From assembly GCA_963777435.1 (NCBI GenBank), contig CAVZQT010000003.1, forward strand, positions 186,001-250,000: a stretch of 64,000 bases of DNA. The letters run 5' to 3'. Position numbers and translations under genes: made by a program. Under the pieces are notes generated by a model. The model did no database searches and had not been told where the DNA came from. It was given only the letters and a program-made list of their open reading frames with translations. The DNA is from AP-15 sp963777435 (GTDB lineage Bacteria > Pseudomonadota > Alphaproteobacteria > ATCC43930 > CGMCC-115725). This document shows positions 26,439 to 35,422 of this stretch, piece after piece (position 1 is the stretch's first letter; each line of letters opens with the position of its first letter).

Positions 26439-27340
26439 GCAACAATCTTCCGGTATGGCGGTCGCTGCTGTTCGTGCCGGTCACGCAGCGCCGCTTTGTC
26501 GATGGTGCGGCGCGCCGCGGCGCCGACGCGATTATCCTCGATCTCGAAGACAGCGTCGCCGCCTCGGAAAAGGAGCGGGCCCGCGCGCTGGTGCCCGAAG
26601 CCGCCGAGATCGTGTCGCGGGGCGGCGCCGATGTTGTCGTGCGGATCAACCGGCCGTTGCGGTTGGCGGTGCGCGACATCGAGGCCGCGGTCGGACCGGG
26701 TGTTTCGGCATTGGCATTGCCCAAGGTCGACAGCCCCGAGCATGTGCGGCTGTTGGCCGAAATCATCGACGAGGTCGAAGCCGAGCGTGGCATGAAGGCT
26801 GGCACGACGCGGCTGATCGCGATGGTCGAGACCGCGTCGGCATTCTTTCGCATCGCCGAGATCGCCCGCGCCCATCCGCGGCTGTGCGGCCTCAACCTCG
26901 GGGCTGAGGATTTCGCGATGTCGGCGGGCATCCTGCCCGAGGCCGAGGGGCTCTTCATGCCCAAGCAGATAGCGGTCTTCGCCGCCCGCGCCGCCGGCAT
27001 CCTGCCGATGGGTTTTATCGGCACGGTCGCCGAGTTTCACGATCTCGACGGTTTTCGCGAGACGATCCGGCGCTCGCGGCGGCTGGGGTTTGTCGGCGCC
27101 TCGGTCATTCATCCGAGCCAGGTGCCGATCCTGAACGAGGAATTCCGCGCCAGCCCCGAGGAGGTCGATCACGCCCGCCGGGTTGTCGCCGCTTACGACA
27201 AGGCCTTGGCCGAGGGGGTCGGGGCGGTCACGGTCGACGGCAAGATGATCGATGTACCGATCGTCGAGCGCGCCCGAGAATTACTCGACCGCGACGCCGC
27301 GATCGCAGCGCGCGCCGCTCGGATGCAGCAGGCAGGATGA
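26435..27340 (+). CDS. HpcH/HpaI-CitE family acyl-CoA lyase
   Basis: 301 residues, TIM barrel. Motifs: SLLFVPVTQRRFVDGAARRG, ADAIILDLEDSVA, VVVRINRP, ALPKVDS, MVETASAFF and LGAEDFAMSAG (Glu and Asp metal ligands), and FVGASVIHPSQVPILNEEF. Enzymes of this group cleave malyl-, citramalyl- or beta-methylmalyl-CoA into acetyl- or propionyl-CoA and a 2-oxoacid. The ATG overlaps the CoA-transferase stop (ATGA). Together the two genes could activate and split a hydroxy-dicarboxylate such as citramalate or malate; the exact substrate is inference. Confidence 0.85.
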   Translation: MSNNLPVWRSLLFVPVTQRRFVDGAARRGADAIILDLEDSVAASEKERARALVPEAAEIVSRGGADVVVRINRPLRLAVRDIEAAVGPGVSALALPKVDSPEHVRLLAEIIDEVEAERGMKAGTTRLIAMVETASAFFRIAEIARAHPRLCGLNLGAEDFAMSAGILPEAEGLFMPKQIAVFAARAAGILPMGFIGTVAEFHDLDGFRETIRRSRRLGFVGASVIHPSQVPILNEEFRASPEEVDHARRVVAAYDKALAEGVGAVTVDGKMIDVPIVERARELLDRDAAIAARAARMQQAG

Positions 27341-27404
27341 TCCGCAGCCTACTATTATCGGTGGCTGGAGCTCGCTTGAGCCTGATTGCCGCAATACCCT
27401 CCTC

Positions 27405-27465
27405 GCATTACCGGCGAAAGCCGGTATCCACTGCCGAAGTGGGTCCCGGCCTGCGCCCGGAAAGC
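27405..27465. repeat. REP/BIME-like hairpin repeat, copy 4
   Basis: TTACCGGCGAAAGCCGGTAT hairpin, spacer CCACTGCCGAAG, then GGGTCCCGGCCTGCGCCCGG and AAAGC. It lies just after an ATG (27337) that overlaps the lyase stop and just before the signal-peptide start of the DUF2155 gene, so it may have split the original 5' end of that gene. Confidence 0.6.
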
Positions 27466-27495
27466 GGCAGAGTAGCTGCGGCGCGATGCAGCGTT

Positions 27496-27957
27496 ATGAT
27501 CGCAGGAGCCTCGGCCCTGCTGGTGGCGACGTTAGTCACTCCAGCGCCGGCGGATCAGTCGGACATGATTACGGAGCCGGTGGCGGTGTTGCAGGGACTC
27601 GACAAAATCACCGCCCGCGTGTCGGAGATCGACGCGCCGGTCGGCAAACCGGTCAAGTTCGGGACATTGCAGATCACGGTGCGCGACTGCAAAAAGAACC
27701 CGCCCGAAGACCGGCCGGAAGACGCCGCCTTTCTGGAGATCGACGAGGTCCGCCCGGGCGAGGTCAACCTCCGCAAGTTCAGCGGCTGGATGTTCGCCCA
27801 GAGCCCGGCGTTGTCATCGCTCGAACACCCGGTCTACGATGTGATTCTGCTCGATTGCAAAGGTGCCGCCGCCAATGCCAGCGGCAGCGGGTCGCCGCCG
27901 CCCGCCGCGGCGCCCTCCTCGCCACCCGGCAATTCGAGCGGAAACAAGGCGCGGTAG
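27496..27957 (+). CDS. DUF2155 exported protein
   Basis: Start at ATG 27496 gives MIAGASALLVATLVTPAPA, a signal peptide, followed by the DUF2155 core (MITEPVAVLQGLDKITARVS, KFGTLQITVRDCKKNPPE, LRKFSGWMFAQSPALSSLEH, HPVYDVILLDC). An upstream in-frame ATG at 27337 would start another signal-like segment, but the intervening residues are a translated REP element. The family is alphaproteobacterial, periplasmic and of unknown function; the paired cysteines probably form a disulfide. Its last 124 bases overlap the 3' end of the convergent aat gene, and the Pro/Ser-rich tail beyond the DUF lies in that overlap. Confidence 0.85.
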   Translation: MIAGASALLVATLVTPAPADQSDMITEPVAVLQGLDKITARVSEIDAPVGKPVKFGTLQITVRDCKKNPPEDRPEDAAFLEIDEVRPGEVNLRKFSGWMFAQSPALSSLEHPVYDVILLDCKGAAANASGSGSPPPAAAPSSPPGNSSGNKAR

Positions 27958-28537
27958 CCGAGCGCTTCTTTCAAGAGCCGGTGATAGCGGGCGCGGGTGA
28001 TTTCGATGCCACCAAATCGCGCCAGATGCGGCGTCAGAAACTGGGTGTCGAGCAGGCTGTAGCCGCCCAGCCGCAGCCGCGCCACCAAATGCACCAGCGC
28101 CACTTTGCTGGCGTCGGTCTCGCGGCTGAACATGCTCTCGCCGAAAAACGCAGCGCCGATCGACACGCCGTAGAGCCCGCCGACCAGCATTCCCTGCTGC
28201 CGGCATTCGACGCTATGCGCTGCGCCGCGCGCGAATAATGCCGCGTAGAGCCGCACGATCTCGTCGTTGATCCAGGTATTCGGGCGCTTTTCGGTGGCCT
28301 CGGCGCAAGCGCGGATCACCTCCTCGAACGCGGTATCGCAGCTGACTTCGAACCGGCCTTGGCGCACGACCCGGCGCAGCCGATGCGGGACGTGAAACCC
28401 ATCCAATGGCAGGATACCGCGGTGGTGCGGATCGACCCAGAACAGCTCCGGGTCATCCGCCGACTCGGCCATCGGAAAGACGCCCGCAGCATAGGCGGCG
28501 AGCAGAATTTCCGGGGTCAGCCGGATCTTGCGCGACC

Positions 28538-28541
<4 letters not shown>
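27834..28541 (-). CDS. aat: Leucyl/phenylalanyl-tRNA--protein transferase
   Basis: 235 residues from ATG 28541 (MRSRKIRLTPEILLAAYAAG), overlapping the accC stop (ATGA). Family signatures: GVFPMAESADDPELFWVDP, RGILPLDGFHVPHRLRR, TWINDEIVRLYAALF, HSVECRQQGMLVGGLYGVSI and FGESMFSRETDASKVALVHL. The enzyme adds Leu or Phe to N-terminal Arg or Lys, marking proteins for ClpS/ClpAP degradation. An extended Gly/Ala/Pro-rich C-terminus runs through the region antisense to DUF2155, longer than needed for the fold. Confidence 0.95.
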
Positions 28542-29881
<1,340 letters not shown>

Positions 29882-29901
29882 CAGTTCCGCCACTCCCTGA
29901 G

Positions 29902-29929
29902 CCCTCTCCGCCCTTGAGGGGGGAGAGGG
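29902..29929. repeat. Palindrome on the accC side of the DUF559 gene
   Basis: CCCTCTCC (29902-29909) pairs with GGAGAGGG (29922-29929), with an inner CCCTTGAGGG. It shares the CCCTCTCCGCCC core with the palindrome on the other side of the DUF559 gene. Confidence 0.65.
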
Positions 29930-29944
29930 AGGGGACCCGTCGAG

Positions 29945-30319
29945 CTAGCGATGGGGAGGGTGAGGCGGATGAAGTCGCCCGATCTCATGTGAGATCGCAT
30001 GCAGAATGCCCAACAGGTTTTCTATTACTTCCACGTTCCAAAAACGGATCACACCATAGCCATAGCGCGCGAGGGCTGCGGTACGAGCACAGTCCGCATC
30101 GGATTGCGTGGCGTGCTGGCCTCCATCCAATTCGACCACCAGCTTGGCGCTAGGGCAGGCGAAGTCCACAATGTACCGCCCGATCGGGTGCTGTCGGCGA
30201 AATCGCACCTGGGGATGGAGTTCTCGCAGCCCTCGCCAGAGTCTCTTTTCAGCCTCTGTCTGATCGCGCCGCAACCGTCTGGCGACAATGGTTTTTCGCT
30301 TGAGCACCCCCCACCTCAC
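29945..30319 (-). CDS. DUF559 (Vsr-like) endonuclease-domain protein
   Basis: 124 residues. The restriction-endonuclease-like core is complete: RDQTEAEKRLWRGLRELH, FRRQHPIGRYIVDFACPSAK, LVVELDGGQHATQ and YGYGVIRFWNVEVIENL; the D in IVDF and the E in VVELDGGQH are the expected metal ligands, with Q/H in GGQH. Relatives are widespread single genes of unknown role, structurally close to very-short-patch-repair nucleases. Here it lies between accB and accC, in the same direction, bounded by two related palindromes, which suggests a small mobile cassette. Confidence 0.88.
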   Translation of the reverse strand: MRWGVLKRKTIVARRLRRDQTEAEKRLWRGLRELHPQVRFRRQHPIGRYIVDFACPSAKLVVELDGGQHATQSDADCARTAALARYGYGVIRFWNVEVIENLLGILHAISHEIGRLHPPHPPHR

Positions 30320-30323
30320 CCCA

Positions 30324-30353
30324 TCCCTCTCCGCCCCTAGGGGCGGAGAGGGA
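30324..30353. repeat. Perfect 30-bp palindrome on the accB side of the DUF559 gene
   Basis: TCCCTCTCCGCCCC, TA, GGGGCGGAGAGGGA: 14 pairs with no mismatch, seven bases after the accB stop. The T6 run lies before the hairpin in the direction of transcription, so it is not a standard terminator; an mRNA-stabilising or element-end role is more likely. Confidence 0.75.
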
Positions 30354-30360
30354 GAAAAAA

Positions 30361-30831
30361 TTACTCGATCAGCATTAGCGGCATGCCGTATTCGACCGGT
30401 TGCGAATCCCCAACCAGGATTTGGGCGATTGTCCCGGCGCGCGGCGCGCGAATTTCGTTCATCACTTTCATCGCCTCGATGATCAGCAGGGGCTGCCCCG
30501 AGGCAACGGTTTCGCCGACGCGCACAAACGCTTGTGCGCCCGGCTGCGGCGCCAGATAGACGATCCCGACCATCGGCGCCGTCACCAAGCCGGGGTGGTC
30601 GGCCGCAGCACTAGCGGCGGTATTGGCGGGCGGTGCTGACGGCTGTTCCGAAGCGATCGCCGGTGCCGATGTGGCTATAGCTGCCGTAGCACCGCGTGAG
30701 ACCCGGATCAGGCGATCGCCGACCGCGTATTCAATCTCGGTGAGATTGTTTTCAGCCAGCAGCTTGGAGAGCGTGCGGATCAGGTTGGGGTCGGGCGCCA
30801 ATGGCGAGAGACGGGGTCGGCCAAACCTCAC
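30361..30831 (-). CDS. accB: Biotin carboxyl carrier protein of acetyl-CoA carboxylase
   Basis: 156 residues if started at GTG 30831, which overlaps the aroQ stop (GTGA); no ATG is available upstream of the conserved start LIRTLSKLLAENNLTEIEYA. An Ala/Pro-rich linker (about 55-80) leads to the biotinyl domain VTAPMVGIVYLAPQPGAQAF with the biotin lysine in EAMKVMNEI. Carries carboxybiotin between AccC and the carboxyltransferase. The unusual start codon and coupling tie its expression to aroQ. Confidence 0.93.
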   Translation of the reverse strand: MRFGRPRLSPLAPDPNLIRTLSKLLAENNLTEIEYAVGDRLIRVSRGATAAIATSAPAIASEQPSAPPANTAASAAADHPGLVTAPMVGIVYLAPQPGAQAFVRVGETVASGQPLLIIEAMKVMNEIRAPRAGTIAQILVGDSQPVEYGMPLMLIE

Positions 30832-31286
30832 CGAGCAGCCTCTCCGGGCTCGATCTCGATTAAATTCGCGACAGCTTCGAGCGCCAGCTCGTAGCCGTGC
30901 GCGCCCAGCCCGCAAATGACACCCGATGCCGCGAGGCTCACATAAGAGTGATGCCGGAACCGTTCGCGACGAAAGATATTCGACAGATGGACTTCGATCA
31001 CCGGAAGCTCGGCGGCGGAGAGGGCATCGAAAACAGCCACGGAGGTATGGGTGAAGGCGCCGGCATTTAACACGATCCCGTCCGCCGACTCGCGCGCCTC
31101 CTGAATCCAATCGACGAGCTGGCCTTCGTGGTTGGTCTGCCGGAAATCGATCTGCAGATCGAGCGCCGTTGCGCGCGCCAGGCATCTTGCCTCGATGTCT
31201 GCAAGGGTATCACGGCCGTAGACAGCCGGATCGCGCACGCCGAGCAGATTCAAGTTGGGACCGTTCAACACAAAGACGGTAGGCAC
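30828..31286 (-). CDS. aroQ: Type II 3-dehydroquinate dehydratase
   Basis: 152 residues, typical. LNGPNLNLLGVRDPAVYG (with catalytic Tyr), FRQTNHEGQLVDWIQEARE, IVLNAGAFTHTSVAVFDAL (Asn/His active site) and VIEVHLSNIFRRERFRHHS. Converts 3-dehydroquinate to 3-dehydroshikimate in aromatic amino acid synthesis. First gene of the aroQ-accB-accC-aat cluster. Confidence 0.96.
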   Translation of the reverse strand: MPTVFVLNGPNLNLLGVRDPAVYGRDTLADIEARCLARATALDLQIDFRQTNHEGQLVDWIQEARESADGIVLNAGAFTHTSVAVFDALSAAELPVIEVHLSNIFRRERFRHHSYVSLAASGVICGLGAHGYELALEAVANLIEIEPGEAAR

Positions 31287-31483
31287 GGCAAAGGGCTCCG
31301 GGTCAAATTTCTCTCTTATACTACGCGCCGCGTCTGCGACAGGCGAGGCCTCGGCTCCCGTTTCGCATTGTCACGCCCCGGCGCCGGTGCTGGTTCGCGA
31401 GCGCCACGGGCCAACCAGAACCTTGCGCGGTCGAGATAGCCGGTCATAGTGCCGGCATCGCACATCAGCATCGAGGATAAGCC

Positions 31484-32179
31484 GTGGCTATCACGCTTTA
31501 CGATCTCGCCGGCGCCGAAGCCGATCGACGGTTCAGCCCGTTTTGCTGGCGCACCAAGATGGCGCTCGCCCATAAAGGGCTCGAGGTCGAGACCATTCCA
31601 TGGCGCTTCACCGAGAAGGACAAGCTGCCGCAGCCCAATCAGGGCCGCGTGCCGGTCATCGTTGACGATGGCCACGTGGTGAACGATTCATCGGCGATTG
31701 CCGATTATCTCGAAACCCATTATCCGGAGCGGCCGTCGCTGTTCGGCGATGCGAGCGGGAAGGCGTTGACTCGCTTTGTCCAGAACTGGACCGAGACAGT
31801 AGTGCAACCCGGGCTCGTCGGTCTGGTTGTGCTCGACATCTGGCGGCATTCGGCCCCGCAGGATCAGGATTATTTCCGCCGGTCGCGCGAGGAACGATTT
31901 GGCGCGACACTTGAAGACGTCGTCAGGGATCGCGACTCAAAGTTGCCGGCGTTCCGCGATAGCCTGGCACCGCTGCGTCGCACCGTCGAACGACAGAAAT
32001 TTCTCGCGGGCGAGAGCCCCGCTTACGCGGATTACGTCGCCTTTGGCGCGTTTCAATGGGCGCGCGCGATCAGCGATTTCGAACTGCTCGCTCCCGATGA
32101 TCCGGTCGCGGCCTGGCGCGGGCGGCTGCTTGACAGTTTTGGCGGGTTCGCGCGCAAGCATCCCGCTTACGGCATTTGA
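31484..32179 (+). CDS. Glutathione S-transferase family protein
   Basis: 231 residues. N-terminal thioredoxin-like domain with SPFCWRTKMALAHKGLEVE (the SPFC motif near residues 18-21 at the glutathione site), GRVPVIVDDGHVVNDSSAIA (cis-Pro and the DSSAIA glutathione-binding turn), then an all-helical C-terminal domain. Substrate unknown. A CopD-like membrane gene starts at the stop (TTGA overlap), so the two are co-translated. Confidence 0.88.
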   Translation: MAITLYDLAGAEADRRFSPFCWRTKMALAHKGLEVETIPWRFTEKDKLPQPNQGRVPVIVDDGHVVNDSSAIADYLETHYPERPSLFGDASGKALTRFVQNWTETVVQPGLVGLVVLDIWRHSAPQDQDYFRRSREERFGATLEDVVRDRDSKLPAFRDSLAPLRRTVERQKFLAGESPAYADYVAFGAFQWARAISDFELLAPDDPVAAWRGRLLDSFGGFARKHPAYGI

Positions 32180-32661
32180 CCGTGGCGGCCGCCCCGGCGG
32201 GGATCGCCGTCCCCGCGCTGATCGTACATATCCTAGCGGCCGTCGTCTGGGTCGGCGGGATGTTCTTCGCGCATCAGGCATTGCGCCCGGCCGCGGCCGC
32301 GCTCGACCCCGCCCTGCGGCTGCCGTTGTGGTCACGGGTGTTCGACCGGTTCTTCGCCTGGGTCATCGCGGCCATCGTGTTGCTGCTGCTGAGCGGATAC
32401 GCGATGGTGTTCGGCATCTATGGCGGGTTCGCCGCCTTGCCGATCTATGTCAACCTGATGCAAGGCCTCGGCATCCTGATGATGCTGCTGTTTCTGCATC
32501 TCTACTTCGCGCCCTGGCGTCGTCTTCGGGCGGCGGTGGGGCGACAGGACTGGGCCGAAGGCGGCCGTCAGCTCGGGAAGATCAGGACGGTTGTGACGAT
32601 CAACCTCGTGCTCGGACTGATCGTCGTCGCGATCGGGGCCAGCGGGCCCTATTGGAGCTGA
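32176..32661 (+). CDS. CopD-like four-helix membrane protein
   Basis: About 160 residues with four hydrophobic segments (near 12-32, 52-78, 88-112, 138-158). Start is TTG 32176, overlapping the GST stop, or GTG 32182. HILAAVVWVGGMFFAHQALR with His residues in segment one, and the 'LFLHLYFAPWRRLR' block, resemble CopD/DUF2269-type copper or heme-related membrane proteins. Function is uncertain. Its end overlaps the convergent hydrolase gene by 13 bases. Confidence 0.7.
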   Translation: MTVAAAPAGIAVPALIVHILAAVVWVGGMFFAHQALRPAAAALDPALRLPLWSRVFDRFFAWVIAAIVLLLLSGYAMVFGIYGGFAALPIYVNLMQGLGILMMLLFLHLYFAPWRRLRAAVGRQDWAEGGRQLGKIRTVVTINLVLGLIVVAIGASGPYWS

Positions 32662-33893
32662 GCCTCCTGATGCGTCCCCGCCGTGGCGCGAATTGGCAAT
32701 GCCCCCGTATCAATGTGCCGCAATCCGGCGTGCATCTTGGTTGCCCCGTCGGGTGAGGTCCAGGTCGCGTTGAGGCCGCCATCATCGCGAGGGGTAAACC
32801 GCAATGTGCTTTCCCCCTTGTGCTCGAACACCAGCTCGTGGCCCTCGACACGGCCGCGGCGGTGGCTCCATTCGGCCGGCTCGCCGCTATCGATCCCCGG
32901 TCCGATCGCGTAGACGGCGGTAAGCTCATGCCCGGTCACCGCCTCGATCGAAATCAGCACTTCCCGCCCGTTTGGATAAAAGCCGTACCACGTATCGTCG
33001 GCTATCGGGCTGGCTTTGCCGCCATGGGGGGCGGCAGTGGCGGGCACCGATGCGCCGAGCAGGGCCGTCAGCTTTGGCATCTGAGCCGTAGAATGGAGGA
33101 TCTCTGTCGGCAACCGCAAATCCGTGCTCGGCGCATCGCCCCACGCCGGCTTGCAGGAGAATTCGCCGCTGAGCGAATTGTCATCGGCGAAGTCGCGGAT
33201 GCACTCGCCAAACCGCCGCAAAAACGCGCCGCTCGAGGAAATCCAGTGACCGCTCAGATACGCCGGCTGGTCGACCACTGCAAAACCCACTCCGCGGTCG
33301 GACAGGATTGACCGCGACTTGACCCCGCGTCCGCCCGGATCAAAGTCGTCATTATGGAAAAAGAACAGCATCACCCGCGCCCGCCGCAGGCGCTCGAGCA
33401 GCGGGTAGAGCCGCGTCGCGTTGAGATGCCAAGTGTCATAATATTCCTGAAAGTCACCGAATGCTGCGGGTGCTGTTGCGACGACTGCGTCGACATCGTC
33501 CGAATCGTCGGCCGCCATCAATGCCAGAAATGCCCCGAAGGATTGCCCGGCCAGCACGACGCGGCGATAACCGCGACGCTTCAGGTCGGATGCGATCTCG
33601 GTCAGCCGGCGCGAGCTCGCGCTCAACGTATCGCCGTCACGCAGGCGGTCGAAGCGCATCACGTCCCAACCCGAATTGCGAAGCGCCCGCAGATAGGGCG
33701 GTGTCGGCGCCTTGTAGTCTTCGGTGTCGAGCGAGCGGCCGTGGTTCCAGACGACGACGCCCTCGGCCCGTTCTGGCCCCAGCAAAGTCTGGTGAAACGC
33801 CGCATCGAGCCCCAATGCCAACGCCGGAATATTTGCAAACGCCAGCAGTCCCAGAGCCAGCACGCAAGTGCCGGCAAAAATAGATTGCCGCAT
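32649..33893 (-). CDS. Exported alpha/beta-hydrolase fold protein
   Basis: Start at ATG 33893 (MRQSIFAGTCVLALGLLAFA), a signal peptide. The hydrolase core is visible: VVVWNHGRSLD (oxyanion-hole HG), nucleophile elbow VLAGQSFGAFLAL, and downstream acidic and His residues (FHNDDFDPGG, LSGHWISSSGAF). A C-terminal ~130-residue beta-rich domain (IADDTWYGFYPNGREVLIS to LNATWTSPDG) is separate and unassigned. Substrate unknown; the periplasmic location is inferred from the signal peptide. Confidence 0.78.
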   Translation of the reverse strand: MRQSIFAGTCVLALGLLAFANIPALALGLDAAFHQTLLGPERAEGVVVWNHGRSLDTEDYKAPTPPYLRALRNSGWDVMRFDRLRDGDTLSASSRRLTEIASDLKRRGYRRVVLAGQSFGAFLALMAADDSDDVDAVVATAPAAFGDFQEYYDTWHLNATRLYPLLERLRRARVMLFFFHNDDFDPGGRGVKSRSILSDRGVGFAVVDQPAYLSGHWISSSGAFLRRFGECIRDFADDNSLSGEFSCKPAWGDAPSTDLRLPTEILHSTAQMPKLTALLGASVPATAAPHGGKASPIADDTWYGFYPNGREVLISIEAVTGHELTAVYAIGPGIDSGEPAEWSHRRGRVEGHELVFEHKGESTLRFTPRDDGGLNATWTSPDGATKMHAGLRHIDTGALPIRATAGTHQEAQLQ

Positions 33894-33941
33894 TCCTTGA
33901 CCCCCCAACCCCGCCCCGACCGAGGCTTGGGAGGAAGTTTA

Positions 33942-33970
33942 ACGAAGTGTTTCGCTCTGTGTCACTTCGT
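33942..33970. repeat. Eight-base inverted repeat upstream of the hydrolase gene
   Basis: ACGAAGTG (33942-33949) and CACTTCGT (33963-33970), centre-to-centre 21 bases, about two helical turns, 49-77 bases before the hydrolase start. An operator role is possible, but no regulator is next to it. Apart from the small frame at 34069-34203, nothing else is seen in 33909-34294. Confidence 0.35.
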
Positions 33971-34068
33971 AAACGTCATGCGAGAGCGGCAGATTGGCGC
34001 GGCAAAAGCTCAGGCTTGGGCGGTTGGACGGGCCCTGCGGCGAACGGGCGCACCCGTGCTTGAGAGGA

Positions 34069-34203
34069 CTATTCCTCGCGGAGCGTCATCAAAACGGCCG
34101 CGGCGAGGAGCACCCCATACGCCTCAAAGCCGGTATTGATCTGCCCCAACGCCATGCTCATTAACGTCGTAGCAATTGTCGCGGCGCCGATCAAGAAGGG
34201 CAT
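34069..34203 (-). CDS. Possible 44-residue membrane peptide
   Basis: ATG 34203 to TAG: MPFLIGAATIATTLMSMALG, then QINTGFEAYGVLLAAAVLMT and LREE. Two hydrophobic stretches around a short polar turn, with codon use like neighbouring genes. It has no obvious Shine-Dalgarno and no recognised family, so it may be chance. Confidence 0.35.
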   Translation of the reverse strand: MPFLIGAATIATTLMSMALGQINTGFEAYGVLLAAAVLMTLREE

Positions 34204-34294
34204 CTGAAGGTTCCGGTGGTTGGATTTGGCCTCAAGTCCGGGCTAGAACGAAGGATCGATAGCGTTTATTCCGGCGGTGCAACGGGAGGACGCG

Positions 34295-34699
34295 ATGGCA
34301 TTCCTCTATGTAGCGCGCAGCACAAAGCTCGCCCGCTGGGCTTCGGATGTCGGGCTCGGCCGGCACATCTATAAAGTTGGCGTTACCGAAGCCGACCCAA
34401 AGACGGCCGCCGCCACCGGCTGGGCCGGCGAAACCGATTGGACGATTGTCCGCAAGCGCGCAGTCGAGGATTTGACGGAAGACGAGGCGGTGGCGCGGCT
34501 TGCCCAAAAGGAGAAAATGGTCGACCCCAACCTTTATCCAAAGCTCAAGGGTGCGATCGGGGTCTTCCGCCTCACCGTGCCGCGGGTCGAAAATCATCTG
34601 CTGGTGTCGCGGGCATTGGCGGGCGACGGCGGCCCAGCGGAGATCAAGCTGAAAGCCGGCGATTTCGCCGATTACCTGATCCACAACACGCTGCGCTGA
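34295..34699 (+). CDS. Conserved hypothetical protein (possible GIY-YIG-like fold)
   Basis: Start at ATG 34295 with GGGAGGA seven bases upstream; 134 residues. The N-terminus MAFLYVARSTKLARWASDVG followed by HIYKVGVTEAD recalls the LYV...YKVG strands of GIY-YIG/T5orf172 proteins, but the nuclease's catalytic Arg/Glu are not obvious. The C-terminal part (VPRVENHLLVSRALAG, LKAGDFADYLIHNTL) looks like a conserved alphaproteobacterial family. I assign no function. It is monocistronic, convergent with the thioesterase gene. Confidence 0.65.
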   Translation: MAFLYVARSTKLARWASDVGLGRHIYKVGVTEADPKTAAATGWAGETDWTIVRKRAVEDLTEDEAVARLAQKEKMVDPNLYPKLKGAIGVFRLTVPRVENHLLVSRALAGDGGPAEIKLKAGDFADYLIHNTLR

Positions 34700-34758
34700 G
34701 CGATCCCGATTACGAGGCTCTGACACCTAGAACCGGGGCAGGGTGCCTGCTCTGCCGC

Positions 34759-35247
34759 CTACCCGCGCGGGGGCGGCATGGCCAGCCGGCGGCCGATCCA
34801 CTCCCGCCGGGGCAGCCCCGAATGCGCCGCAGCGGCGGCGGCAACCTGCTCCCGCGCTTGCGGCAGGAACGGCGCCACCCGGCGCCGGCCGAGATCGATC
34901 GCTAGGAACATCAGCTCCTGCACCGCCGCGCGCCTGTTGTCGGCAAGGCGAAACATCTCGTGGCCGACATGCAGACGCTTGTCATCGGCGCCAAGGATCT
35001 GGCTGACGACCCGCACTTTCTCGCCGACCAGCAATTCGTTCTCGTAAAGATTGTGGGTCTCGACGACAAAAGTGCCGTGCCCGGTCGCGTCCTTGTAGGC
35101 GCGGCCGATCCCGATCGCGTCGAACAGCAGGTCGCTCGCATAGTCGAACAGCACCGTGTAGTAGGCGAGGTTCATGTGGCCATTGAGGTCGATCCATTCG
35201 GGCAAAACCTCGCCCCGATACCGGTCGAAGGGTGCCGGTATCGTCAT
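34759..35247 (-). CDS. Hotdog-fold acyl-CoA thioesterase
   Basis: 162 residues from ATG 35247 (MTIPAPFDRYRGEVLPEWID). EWIDLNGHMNLAYYTVLFDYASD is the 4-hydroxybenzoyl-CoA thioesterase-type active-site block, with Asp and the HMN motif, followed by FVVETHNLYENELLVGEKVRV (hotdog strand). It would hydrolyse an acyl- or betaine-type thioester. The first gene left of the HTH regulator, divergently transcribed, so the regulator's operator region could also affect it. Confidence 0.82.
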   Translation of the reverse strand: MTIPAPFDRYRGEVLPEWIDLNGHMNLAYYTVLFDYASDLLFDAIGIGRAYKDATGHGTFVVETHNLYENELLVGEKVRVVSQILGADDKRLHVGHEMFRLADNRRAAVQELMFLAIDLGRRRVAPFLPQAREQVAAAAAAHSGLPRREWIGRRLAMPPPRG

Positions 35248-35422
35248 AATGCGGCCCCGGCAGGCGCCGCCGGCCAACAATGCCGCAACCAGGCCCAACC
35301 AAAAGCAACAGACATCATCGGCGGCTCACGGAGGTCGAGTGAATTCTTCGGCGCCGATCTTATGCGGAAATGCCGTCTCCTCGTAGATGTCGCATGCAGG
35401 GCTGAGGTCCGCATTCGCGCCC

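Noticed and set aside
30324..30353. Perfect palindrome as an intrinsic terminator of accB
   Set aside because: The T-run lies before the hairpin in the direction of accB transcription, and accC must be transcribed beyond it.
33354..34139. Long plus-strand frame opposite the hydrolase gene
   Set aside because: Antisense shadow of a gene with a clear signal peptide and nucleophile elbow.
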